21,911 bases of DNA from an uncultured Granulicatella sp. (GTDB lineage Bacteria > Bacillota > Bacilli > Lactobacillales > Aerococcaceae), in contig URWJ01000011.1 of the NCBI GenBank assembly GCA_900551535.1, positions 1 through 21,911 on the forward strand, given 5' to 3'. The translations under genes and the position numbers were made by a program. Below, one piece after another: positions 13,903 through 21,111 of the stretch. The notes beneath the pieces were generated by a model. The model had not been told where the DNA came from, did no database searches, and saw only the letters and a list, made by a program, of their open reading frames with translations. Each line of letters starts with the position of its first letter. Positions within the stretch are counted from its first letter, which is position 1.

Positions 13903-16014
13903 ATGTCAGAAAAGAAAGTTTTTAGCTACAACTGGGGCGGACGTCAATTAACAGTTGAAATCGGCCAATTAGCAAAACAAGCCAATGGTGCTGTGTTAGT
14001 ACGTTACGGTGATACTGTTGTGTTAACAGCGGCTGTTGGTACAAAACAAGCAAAAGATACAGATTTCTTCCCGTTAACAGTGAACTACGAAGAAAAAATG
14101 TATGCAGCAGGTAAAATCCCTGGAGGCTTCATCAAACGTGAAGGCCGTCCAAGTGAACATGCTACTCTTACAGCGCGTTTAATCGACCGTCCAATCCGTC
14201 CAATGTTTGCGGAAGGCTTCCGTAACGAAGTACAAATCACAAATACTGTAATGTCAGTAGATCCTAACTGCCCACCAGAAATGGCAGCAATGTTTGGTTC
14301 TTCATTAGCATTATGTATTTCAGATATTCCATTTGATGGACCAATCGCTGGGGTAGACGTAGGTCGTGTCAACGGTGAATACGTGATTAACCCAACAACA
14401 GAACAAAAAGAAAACTCAGATATCGAATTATCTGTAGCTGGTACTGCAACTGCCATCAACATGGTAGAAAGTTCAGCTAAAGAAGTGGGCGAAGAAGACA
14501 TGCTTGGTGCATTATTATTCGGTCACGAAGAAATTAAAAAATTAGTGGCTTTCCAAGAAGAAATCGTTCGCGAAGTTGGTAAAGAAAAAATGGAAGTAAC
14601 TTTACTTTCATTCGATCCAGCCATCGAAGCACAAGTAAAAGATTTATTCAGCCAAGCAATGGTTCACGCGATTCAAACAGAAGAAAAATTAGCGCGTGAA
14701 GCAAACATCGAAAAAGTAAAAGAAACAGCTATCGAGCACTTCGAAGCCGTATTAGAAGAAAATGACGAAAAAGCAGGACTTCTAAAACAAGTTTCTCAAT
14801 TAGTTGATAACTTAGAAAAAGACGAAGTACGTCGTTTAATCACTGAAGAAAAAGTACGTCCTGATGGTCGTAAGATTGACGAAATTCGTCCATTATCTTC
14901 AGAAATCGACTTATTACCACGTGTTCACGGTTCAGGTTTATTCACTCGTGGACAAACTCAAGCGTTAACTTCAGCAACACTTGCACCTCTTGGAGAATAC
15001 CAAGTGATTGATGGTTTAGGAATCGAAGAAGGTAAACGATTCATTCACCACTACAACTTCCCACAATTCTCTGTAGGTTCAGTTGGTCGTGCTGGTAGCC
15101 CAGGTCGTCGTGAAATTGGTCACGGTGCGCTAGGGGAACGTGCATTGAAACAAGTGATTCCAAGTCCAGAAGACTTCCCTTACACAATCCGTCTTGTATC
15201 AGAAGTATTAGAATCAAACGGTTCTTCTTCTCAAGCAAGTATTTGTGCGGGAACATTAGCATTGATGGCTGCCGGTGTGCCAATTAAAGCGCCAGTAGCA
15301 GGTATTGCGATGGGTCTTATTTCTGACGGTACAAACTACACAGTCTTAACAGATATCCAAGGGTTAGAAGACCACTTAGGAGACATGGACTTTAAAGTAG
15401 CCGGAACAAAAGACGGAATTACAGCTCTTCAAATGGATATTAAGATTCAAGGGATTACAGAACAAATCTTACGTGAAGCTCTAACACAAGCGAAGAAAGC
15501 ACGTTTTGAAATTCTTGAAGAATTAACATCAACAATTGCTGAACCTCGTAAAGAGTTAAGCCCATACGCACCTAAGATTGAAATGATTTCTATCCACCCT
15601 GATAAGATTAAAGTAGTTATCGGACGTGGTGGGGAAACAATCAACTCTATCATCGACGAAACAGGCGTTAAAATCGATATCGACCAAGAAGGTCACGTAT
15701 CTATCGCTTCTACAGATGCTGCTATGATTCAACGTGCAAAAGAAATCATCGAAGATTTAACACGTGAAATCGAAGTAGGTCAAGTATACGAAGGAACTGT
15801 ACGCCGTATCGAAAAATTCGGTGCATTCGTAGAAATCGCTAAAGGAAAAGATGGATTAGTTCACATCTCTGAATTAGCACACGAACGCGTTGGTAAAGTA
15901 GAAGATGTACTTGCTTTAGGCGATAAAGTAACTGTTAAAGTTATCGAAATCGACGGACAAGGACGTATCAACTTATCACGTAAAGCATTATTACCAAAAG
16001 AAGATAAAGAATAA
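13903..16014 (+). CDS. pnp: Polyribonucleotide nucleotidyltransferase (PNPase)
   Basis: 703 residues, the normal PNPase length. It is a phosphorolytic 3'-to-5' exoribonuclease and trimeric component of the RNA-degradation machinery. Domains in order: first RNase PH-like core (about 10-140), all-helical linker (about 145-230), second RNase PH-like core (about 310-545), KH domain (about 562-615, GRGG loop) and S1 domain (about 624-693). Active-site residues are present: Asp490, Asp496 and Lys498 in EDHLGDMDFK align with E. coli Asp486, Asp492 and Lys494. GRPSEHATLTARLIDRPIRP is the phosphate/RNA-binding stretch of the first core. The ribosome site AAAAGGAG precedes the ATG. Its canonical neighbour rpsO is about 10 kb upstream; rnjB follows after its own terminator. 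Confidence 0.98.
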   Translation: MSEKKVFSYNWGGRQLTVEIGQLAKQANGAVLVRYGDTVVLTAAVGTKQAKDTDFFPLTVNYEEKMYAAGKIPGGFIKREGRPSEHATLTARLIDRPIRPMFAEGFRNEVQITNTVMSVDPNCPPEMAAMFGSSLALCISDIPFDGPIAGVDVGRVNGEYVINPTTEQKENSDIELSVAGTATAINMVESSAKEVGEEDMLGALLFGHEEIKKLVAFQEEIVREVGKEKMEVTLLSFDPAIEAQVKDLFSQAMVHAIQTEEKLAREANIEKVKETAIEHFEAVLEENDEKAGLLKQVSQLVDNLEKDEVRRLITEEKVRPDGRKIDEIRPLSSEIDLLPRVHGSGLFTRGQTQALTSATLAPLGEYQVIDGLGIEEGKRFIHHYNFPQFSVGSVGRAGSPGRREIGHGALGERALKQVIPSPEDFPYTIRLVSEVLESNGSSSQASICAGTLALMAAGVPIKAPVAGIAMGLISDGTNYTVLTDIQGLEDHLGDMDFKVAGTKDGITALQMDIKIQGITEQILREALTQAKKARFEILEELTSTIAEPRKELSPYAPKIEMISIHPDKIKVVIGRGGETINSIIDETGVKIDIDQEGHVSIASTDAAMIQRAKEIIEDLTREIEVGQVYEGTVRRIEKFGAFVEIAKGKDGLVHISELAHERVGKVEDVLALGDKVTVKVIEIDGQGRINLSRKALLPKEDKE

Positions 16015-16026
16015 TCTTTCCATTCT

Positions 16027-16054
16027 AGCCTCTGCATTTTGCAGGGGCTTTTTT
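16027..16054 (+). terminator. Terminator after pnp
   Basis: A 10-bp stem (16027-16036 with 16040-16049) has a TTT loop and is followed by TTTTTT (16049-16054). Confidence 0.93.
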
Positions 16055-16095
16055 GTTTCTTCAAAAAGTACAGCAATAGAGCACTTCTAGATTCT

Positions 16096-16126
16096 TTGAT
16101 ATTCGCAAAAAAGGGACAAATATGAT
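16096..16126 (+). promoter_or_regulatory. Possible promoter for rnjB-thiT
   Basis: TTGATA (16096-16101) and TATGAT (16121-16126) are good hexamers, but the spacer is 19 bp, longer than ideal. A promoter is expected here because pnp ends in a terminator and the gap is 188 bp. The remaining leader (to 16202) shows no strong fold. Confidence 0.4.
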
Positions 16127-16202
16127 ATTCTTATAGAGTATATAGGGTGGAGAAATCTGCACAGAGGAATCAATTTAAATAATAGAAAATGAGAGGTAAA
16201 CC

Positions 16203-17876
16203 ATGAGTTCAATTAAAATCATCGCACTTGGTGGTGTGAGAGAAAACGGTAAGAGCTTATATGCCGTTGAAGTGGAAGAAGAGATCTTCGTCTTAGATTG
16301 CGGTCTTGTCTATCCTGAAGACGAACTATTAGGGATTGATGTTGTCATTCCTGATTTCACATACTTAGAAGAAAATAGAGACCGTATTGCAGGGGTCTTC
16401 TTAACGCACGGACATGCCGATGCTGTAGGAGCCTTGCCTTATTTCTTACAAAATATCGACGCACCGGTATTCGGTTCAAAATTAACGATTGCTCTTGCAA
16501 AATACTATGTTGACTCTTCAAATGTTGTTAAAGGCTTTGACGACTATCATGAAGTGACAGAAAATACAGAGATTGATTTTCCAACAGCAACCGTGAAGTT
16601 CTTTAAAACAACGCACACAATTCCAGATTCATTAGCGATTGTGATTAAAACTAGCGAAGGAAATATTGTGTACACTGGGGACTTCAAGTTCGACCAAAGT
16701 GCTGCAGTGGAATATCAAACAAACTTTGGACGTATCGCAGACGTAGGTGAAGACTATGTATTAGCACTACTTAGCGATTCAAGTGACGCAGAAAGCACAG
16801 TCGAAAACGTCAGCGACCGTAAAGTAGCTGAAACGATGTTAGAGACATTCATGAATGCAGAAGGCCGTATTATCGTTGCCTGCGTTGCAAGTAATATTTT
16901 ACGTATTCAACAAGTCATTAATGCTGCTTACGAGTCAGGCCGCAAGATTTTCCTAACAGGATCTGAGCTTGAAGAAATCGTCAATATCGCATTAAGCTTG
17001 AATAAATTAACAGTTCCAGATAAAGAGCTAATCGTAAACTTCAATCAAATGAAGAAATTAGCCGATAATGAATTAGTCATCCTTGAAACTGGAAATGCCG
17101 GAGAGCCAATTAAAGCCTTGCAAAAGATGGCGCTTGGACGTCACCGTCAAGTGAACTTACACGAAGGCGACTTAGTGTATATCGCAACAACTCCATCTGT
17201 AGCAATGGAAACACAAATCGCTCGCACAAAAGACTTAATCTACCGTGCGGATGCGGAAGTGTTCGAAATGGCTAACAGCAAGAAATCAAGTGGTCACGCA
17301 ACTCCAAACGACTTGAAGTTGATGATGAACTTACTTCAACCAACTTTCTTCATTCCAGTTCAAGGCGAATATCGCAGCCTCTTAGCGCATGCAGAACTCG
17401 CGAATGAATTAGGAATTCCATATAAAAACATCTTCATTCCTGGTAAAGGGGATGTCGTGGAAATCGAAAACGGCCGCATGAGCGTTACAGGACAAGTTCC
17501 AGCAGGAAATGTCTTAGTAGACGGAATTGGTGTTGGAGATATCGGAAATATCGTTCTAAAAGACCGTAAGATTCTTTCTGAAGACGGCGTATTCGTTGCA
17601 GTTGTGACGATTTCAAGACGTCTAGGAAAAATCCTTAGCGGACCACAAATTATTTCACGCGGATTCGTGTATATGAAGACAAGTGAAGAACTCTTAACAG
17701 AAGCACAAAAGATTGTGACAGATGTTGTCGAAGAGAACTTGGCAAGTGATGATTTCGAATGGCCACGCCTCAAACAAGAAGTCAGAGACGCATTAAGTCG
17801 TTACTTATTCGATAAAACAAAACGTCGCCCAGTCATCCTTCCGATGATTATGGAAGCTTCGAACTATAAGAAATAA
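16203..17876 (+). CDS. rnjB: Ribonuclease J2 (metallo-beta-lactamase/beta-CASP family)
   Basis: 557 residues, normal for RNase J. It has a metallo-beta-lactamase domain with inserted beta-CASP domain (about 1-440) and a C-terminal domain (about 450-557). The metal motif reads HGHADA (69-74), so Ala74 replaces the final His of HxHxDH. His138 (TTHTIPDS) and Asp160 (TGDFKFD) are kept, and IPVQGEYR has Gln387 where RNase J1 has a metal-binding His. These substitutions are what I recall for RNase J2, the weaker partner that forms a complex with RNase J1 in mRNA decay and rRNA maturation; J1 must then be elsewhere in the genome. The ribosome site is GAGAGGT. The thiT-like gene follows 20 bp later. 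Location beside pnp groups two RNA-decay genes. Confidence 0.88.
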   Translation: MSSIKIIALGGVRENGKSLYAVEVEEEIFVLDCGLVYPEDELLGIDVVIPDFTYLEENRDRIAGVFLTHGHADAVGALPYFLQNIDAPVFGSKLTIALAKYYVDSSNVVKGFDDYHEVTENTEIDFPTATVKFFKTTHTIPDSLAIVIKTSEGNIVYTGDFKFDQSAAVEYQTNFGRIADVGEDYVLALLSDSSDAESTVENVSDRKVAETMLETFMNAEGRIIVACVASNILRIQQVINAAYESGRKIFLTGSELEEIVNIALSLNKLTVPDKELIVNFNQMKKLADNELVILETGNAGEPIKALQKMALGRHRQVNLHEGDLVYIATTPSVAMETQIARTKDLIYRADAEVFEMANSKKSSGHATPNDLKLMMNLLQPTFFIPVQGEYRSLLAHAELANELGIPYKNIFIPGKGDVVEIENGRMSVTGQVPAGNVLVDGIGVGDIGNIVLKDRKILSEDGVFVAVVTISRRLGKILSGPQIISRGFVYMKTSEELLTEAQKIVTDVVEENLASDDFEWPRLKQEVRDALSRYLFDKTKRRPVILPMIMEASNYKK

Positions 17877-17896
17877 TTGAATTTAAGGAGATTAGA

Positions 17897-18502
17897 ATGA
17901 ATTCAAAAGCAGTTAAAATCTTACTTGAAGTACTTGGAGCCGTTGTGGTAAGTGCGGTATTATCGTTTATCCCACAAGAGGCACTTCCATTTGTCGTAGA
18001 CCTTGCGATTATCCCATTAATCTTTGTGGCATTACGTCGCGGTTTAGTGTGGGGAAGTATTGCAAGCGTGTTGTTTGGTATCATCCATATGTTTCTTCAT
18101 CCAAGTGGATCAGGATACTTTATGGTGCCTTTCCACGATTCAGTGATGGGATACGGATTCGTGGGCGTTGCAGGATTCTTTGCACGTAACACCGTTCGTA
18201 CAGCCTTCAATGCGCGTACATCATCAACAACATTAAACGTTGTAACAGCAAGCTTTATCGCAACTTTTGTCAGCTATGGTTTCCATGCCATTGGTACAGC
18301 CATAGGTGCACCATCTCTATTCTCAGCTGAGAAAGTGGCTTTAGCACAAGGGTTCTTCGGCTTTGGCATGAACTTTGTTGTGACATTAGTAGTGACACTT
18401 GTACTTTTAGTAACACCAATTTACGTGAAACGTTCGCTATATATTCCAAAAGGAACACGTTTCTTATCACGTCGCGAACAATCACATTTATTAAACGATT
18501 AA
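17897..18502 (+). CDS. thiT: ThiT-like (YuaJ family) ECF transporter S component
   Basis: 201 residues with about six membrane helices (10-26, 34-48, 51-67, 83-97, 112-135 and 150-176). The IPLIFVALRRG segment (39-49) is characteristic of the ThiT/YuaJ family, the thiamine-specific substrate-binding membrane subunit of energy-coupling-factor transporters. The shared EcfA/EcfA'/EcfT module is not in the window. His130 aligns with the thiamine-contacting His125 of Lactococcus ThiT. By my from-memory alignment Asp81 stands at the Glu84 position, and some aromatic contacts appear changed, so the ligand is not certain. A ribosome site (AAGGAG, 17885-17890) lies 6 bp before the ATG. It is co-transcribed with rnjB and has no TPP riboswitch of its own, unlike many thiT genes. 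Confidence 0.72.
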   Translation: MNSKAVKILLEVLGAVVVSAVLSFIPQEALPFVVDLAIIPLIFVALRRGLVWGSIASVLFGIIHMFLHPSGSGYFMVPFHDSVMGYGFVGVAGFFARNTVRTAFNARTSSTTLNVVTASFIATFVSYGFHAIGTAIGAPSLFSAEKVALAQGFFGFGMNFVVTLVVTLVLLVTPIYVKRSLYIPKGTRFLSRREQSHLLND

Positions 18503-18514
18503 TAGTAAAAAGAG

Positions 18515-18546
18515 AAAGACCCTGATTCGTCGCGGTCTTTTTTCTT
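18515..18546 (+). terminator. Terminator after thiT
   Basis: AAAGACC (18515-18521) pairs with GGTCTTT (18534-18540) around a 12-nt loop, with a run of six Ts (18538-18543). Confidence 0.8.
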
Positions 18547-18567
18547 TCAATTTTGAGAGGAGAGCCA

Positions 18568-20028
18568 ATGGCATTTATTAGTTCGATTCTTTATATCATC
18601 ATTTTACTTAATACCATTGCCGCAATTATCACGGTGTTTCGTGAGCCTCGTGAAATTGCTGCGACATGGGGATGGCTGATTGTCCTTGTGATGCTACCGG
18701 TCATCGGATTTATCATTTACTTCTTCTTTGGACGACGCATCCGTAAAAAACGCATCTTTAATTTGCGCGCTCAAGAAACGGTCGGTCTGCAAGAATTAGT
18801 CGAGCAGCAACAACGAGACTTGGCCTATACGAAGGAGAAAATCGGTCCTGCGAGATTTCGCTTTAAGAACCCGTACCAAGAAGAATTAGCATCCTTCTTC
18901 CTGGAAGCCGATGATGCGATTATTACCGAGAATAATGATGTAGAGATTTTTGTGGACGGACAAGAGAAGTTTGACCGTCTAAAAGAAGATATTAAAAACG
19001 CCAAACATCATATTCACTTGCTTTATTACATCTTCAATCAAGATGAAATTGGCGAAGAAATCATGCAACTCTTGATCGATAAAGCCCAACAAGGGGTCGA
19101 AGTGCTTGTCATTTATGATGCCCTAGGGTCACGGAAGACGCGCAATGCTTTTTGGAATAAGCTGCATGAAGCAGGTGGTCAGTCTGTTGCCTTCTTCGGG
19201 TACACACTTGGATTTATCAACTGGCGTATTAACTATCGTAATCACCGTAAGCTTGTTGTGATTGACGGTAAAATCGGCTATATTGGCGGCTTTAATGTCG
19301 GTGACGAATATTTAGGCAAAGGCCCACTTGGCGCTTGGCGTGACACGCATTTGCGTATTGTTGGGGATGCCGTTTATTCATTGCAATCGCGTTTCTTCGT
19401 CGATTGGAATGCCGCGGTTAAAGAAGAACAAAGACGAGAATTTATTCCAGAGTATTTCCCTCTAACCCAGGCGGAGGGCGATAATACCATTCAGATTGTT
19501 TCGACTGGGCCAGATAGCGATGTTCAGAAAATCAAGTTTGGTCTCGTTAAGATGATTTTAATGGCGAAAAAGTCAGTGTGGATTCAAACTCCTTACTTTA
19601 TCCCAGATGAAAGTGTCCAAGAGGCGTTAAGTATTGCTGCGATGTCTGGAGTAGACGTTCGCGTGATGATTCCATGTAAGCCGGACCATCCAGTCGTTTA
19701 TCGCGCGACAGAATACTATTCAAGCCAATTATTGAAATCAGGCGTGAAGATTTACGTGTATCAAAAAGGATTCCTTCATGCCAAAACGATGGTCGTTGAT
19801 GGTGAAATGGCAACCGTTGGGACCTCCAACTTTGATATGAGAAGTTTTCGTTTAAACTTCGAAGTGAATGCCTTTATTTATAACGAACAGTTCGCTAAAC
19901 AAGTCGAAGAAGAATTCGTGCATGACTTGAAGAACTGTGCCATCGCTAACGAAAAATACTTCGAAAAACAAGACCGCTGGAAGAGATTTAAACAAAAATT
20001 TGCAAGATTATTTGCACCAATCTTATAG
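18568..20028 (+). CDS. cls: Cardiolipin synthase (phospholipase D family)
   Basis: 486 residues. Two N-terminal membrane helices (about 3-23 and 33-54) are followed by two phospholipase D domains. Both HKD motifs are intact: His226, Lys228 and Asp233 in NHRKLVVIDG, and His404, Lys406 and Asp411 in LHAKTMVVDG. It condenses two phosphatidylglycerol molecules to cardiolipin and glycerol at the membrane. The length is typical of bacterial ClsA-type enzymes. I chose the ATG at 18568 because GAGAGGAG (18555-18562) sits 5 bp ahead; the upstream TTG at 18553 would place the ribosome site inside the gene. It stands alone between terminators. No clear promoter is seen in the short 65-bp gap after thiT, so it may depend on read-through. 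Confidence 0.95.
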   Translation: MAFISSILYIIILLNTIAAIITVFREPREIAATWGWLIVLVMLPVIGFIIYFFFGRRIRKKRIFNLRAQETVGLQELVEQQQRDLAYTKEKIGPARFRFKNPYQEELASFFLEADDAIITENNDVEIFVDGQEKFDRLKEDIKNAKHHIHLLYYIFNQDEIGEEIMQLLIDKAQQGVEVLVIYDALGSRKTRNAFWNKLHEAGGQSVAFFGYTLGFINWRINYRNHRKLVVIDGKIGYIGGFNVGDEYLGKGPLGAWRDTHLRIVGDAVYSLQSRFFVDWNAAVKEEQRREFIPEYFPLTQAEGDNTIQIVSTGPDSDVQKIKFGLVKMILMAKKSVWIQTPYFIPDESVQEALSIAAMSGVDVRVMIPCKPDHPVVYRATEYYSSQLLKSGVKIYVYQKGFLHAKTMVVDGEMATVGTSNFDMRSFRLNFEVNAFIYNEQFAKQVEEEFVHDLKNCAIANEKYFEKQDRWKRFKQKFARLFAPIL

Positions 20029-20044
20029 TTGTTAATTAGATTGG

Positions 20045-20082
20045 AAAATGCACTCACAATAGCATTTGTGAGTGCATTTTTT
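20045..20082 (+). terminator. Terminator after cls
   Basis: A perfect 15-bp stem (20045-20059 with 20066-20080) has a 6-nt loop and a T run to 20082. Confidence 0.93.
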
Positions 20083-20100
20083 ATATTGTCTTAATCGAAG

Positions 20101-20138
20101 AAGGCCAAATATGGACATGTCCATATTTGGCCTTTTTT
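20101..20138 (+). terminator. Perfect 34-bp palindrome with T run (second terminator or protein site)
   Basis: 20101-20134 equals its own reverse complement with no spacer. In RNA it folds to a very stable hairpin followed by TTTTTT (20133-20138). It lies 19 bp after the cls terminator. On the minus strand it is about 75 bp after the stop of the YolD-like gene, with a weaker T run. It contains two CC-W6-GG units (20105-20114 and 20121-20130). Confidence 0.6.
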
Positions 20139-20170
20139 GCTTTGATTCGATTCAATTTTAAAAATAAACA

Positions 20171-20202
20171 TTACCATATTTGGTAATTACCATATATGGT
20201 AA
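20171..20202. repeat. Two abutting 16-bp palindromes (TTACCA-TGGTAA)
   Basis: TTACCATATTTGGTAA (20171-20186) and TTACCATATATGGTAA (20187-20202) stand head to tail with no gap; the second is a perfect palindrome and the first has 6-bp arms. They lie 8 bp beyond the stop of the minus-strand gene. In its mRNA they could form one 15-of-16-bp hairpin without a T run, or in DNA they could be a double operator. Confidence 0.7.
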
Positions 20203-20210
20203 TTGCAGCT

Positions 20211-20555
20211 TTAATCTAATTCCATGCAAGCAACGATTTGATCCACATTCAAGATATGAGTGATATTAGATCCTTCTTCTAAAAATACAAAGTGGTTATT
20301 CAATTGAATAGGGCTCTTAATCATACCGTTCTTCGTGAATGTAATTAAATTCCCAGCGTTATCGTATTTCTCGAAGTGGAGTACGATTGGTTTCTTGAAG
20401 TAGAAGCTGTGGTGAATTTGTTCAACCACGTCAATTAGTGGCATAACAGTTGGTTTGAAGAACACATCTCTTTCTTCATATTCCTCTTGAGAGACTTGTA
20501 GTTTATTGATTAATGGTTTGATAAATGATGTAAATGTTGATTTGCGTTGTTCCAT
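20211..20555 (-). CDS. Small SOS-controlled protein, possibly YolD-like
   Basis: 114 residues, no signal peptide or membrane segment. The N-terminal half is mixed-charge helical; the C-terminal half alternates strands (PIVLHFEKYDNAGNLITFTKNGMIKSPIQ, HFVFLEEGSNITHILNVDQIVACMELD). This end resembles YolD-like proteins (…dG…G.I..id….i.l….I…dIv.i), small proteins often found beside Y-family polymerases in Firmicutes. I am only moderately sure of the family. Support comes from its promoter: two LexA-type boxes flank or cover the core elements, as expected for a YolD gene. No polymerase gene is adjacent; it stands alone between cls and the V-ATPase operon. The ribosome site is GGGGGT (complement of 20563-20568), about 7 bp before the ATG. 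Confidence 0.6.
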   Translation of the reverse strand: MEQRKSTFTSFIKPLINKLQVSQEEYEERDVFFKPTVMPLIDVVEQIHHSFYFKKPIVLHFEKYDNAGNLITFTKNGMIKSPIQLNNHFVFLEEGSNITHILNVDQIVACMELD

Positions 20556-20567
20556 TTTCGATACCCC

Positions 20568-20581
20568 CGAACATTTGTTTG
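20568..20581. promoter_or_regulatory. LexA (SOS) box 1
   Basis: CGAACATTTGTTTG fits the Gram-positive LexA pattern CGAACRNRYGTTYG with one departure. It lies downstream of the start of the YolD-like transcript and overlaps the ribosome site. Confidence 0.75.
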
Positions 20582-20588
20582 CATATTT

Positions 20589-20617
20589 ATTATACGAACA
20601 AATGTTCTAAAAAGCAA
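20589..20617 (-). promoter_or_regulatory. Promoter of the YolD-like gene with embedded LexA (SOS) box 2
   Basis: On the minus strand the -35 is TTGCTT (complement of 20612-20617), the spacer is 17 bp and the -10 is a consensus TATAAT (complement of 20589-20594). The spacer is almost filled by CGAACAAATGTTCT (20595-20608), a near-consensus SOS box (GAAC-N4-GTTC). LexA bound here would occlude polymerase directly. Confidence 0.85.
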
Positions 20618-20703
20618 TAGAAAAGAAAAATTTTTTCTAAAAAAGTTGTGTTTCTTCCTATTTATAAAGTTTGAGTTTGGCCGATAATAAGGGGAATTAA
20701 CGT

Positions 20704-20732
20704 TTGAATGAAAGCAAAATAAAGTTTATAAT
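20704..20732 (+). promoter_or_regulatory. Promoter of the V-ATPase (ntp) operon
   Basis: TTGAAT (20704-20709), a 17-bp spacer and a consensus TATAAT (20727-20732) give a start near 20739 and a leader of about 45 nt. A small hairpin (ATTCG 20753-20757 with CGAAT 20764-20768) precedes the ribosome site. Confidence 0.85.
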
Positions 20733-20784
20733 GGTAAGGAAAGCATTTTACTATTCGTGAAAGCGAATGGATTGGAGGTGTCAC

Positions 20785-21111
20785 ATGAGTCAAGAGATTC
20801 TAAATTCTGTTTTGGCCATTGAGTCTGAAGCAAAAGCGTTGAAGGAAAAATTCGAAGAACAATTATCCCAAACACATGAAGCAACAGATCAACGAGTGAA
20901 CGAAGCTAAATCGAATATGGAACAATCGTTAGAAGTCTACAAAGCTGAGTTGAAAGAAAAAAATCAACAAAAGAAAGCGGAGTTCGAAGCGAAAGTGAAA
21001 GAAGATGAATTAGCGGAGATTGCTACTCTAACAGAACGTTTCAATCATCTGAAACAGGATTTAGTTCAGGATACTGTGAAGGAGGTGTTGAAGAGATATG
21101 GCAATAGCTAA
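20785..21111 (+). CDS. ntpF: V-type ATPase peripheral-stalk subunit, NtpF/G type
   Basis: 108 residues, almost wholly a charged alpha-helical coiled coil (Glu/Lys/Gln-rich from about 10 to 100) ending in KEVLKRYGNS. Size and composition match the G/F stalk subunit (NtpF of Enterococcus hirae, also named AhaH/VatH) that pairs with subunit E to hold the V1 head against rotation. I chose the ATG at 20785 because GGAGGTG (20774-20780) lies 4 bp ahead; the ATG at 20767 would put the ribosome site within the gene. It heads the operon, and ntpI begins 14 bp before its stop, which matches the known ntpF-ntpI order. Whether the pump moves sodium or protons cannot be told here. Confidence 0.85.
   Translation: MSQEILNSVLAIESEAKALKEKFEEQLSQTHEATDQRVNEAKSNMEQSLEVYKAELKEKNQQKKAEFEAKVKEDELAEIATLTERFNHLKQDLVQDTVKEVLKRYGNS

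Noticed and set aside
14085..14501. 138-codon minus-strand open frame opposite pnp (and similar antisense frames opposite pgdA, malQ, rnjB and cls)
   Set aside because: The translations look like shadows of the real genes: no ribosome sites and no recognisable protein features.
17877..17896. TPP riboswitch ahead of the ThiT-like gene
   Set aside because: The gap from rnjB is only 20 bp and holds just a ribosome site; no thi-box pattern was seen before rnjB either.
18553..18555. TTG start for cardiolipin synthase
   Set aside because: The strong GAGAGGAG ribosome site lies inside that extension and fits the ATG at 18568.
20101..20202. Repeat cluster as a CRISPR-like array
   Set aside because: The units are short palindromes with irregular gaps, no spacers of uniform length and no cas genes nearby.
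20767..20769. Upstream ATG for ntpF
   Set aside because: The GGAGGTG ribosome site lies downstream of it and serves the ATG at 20785.
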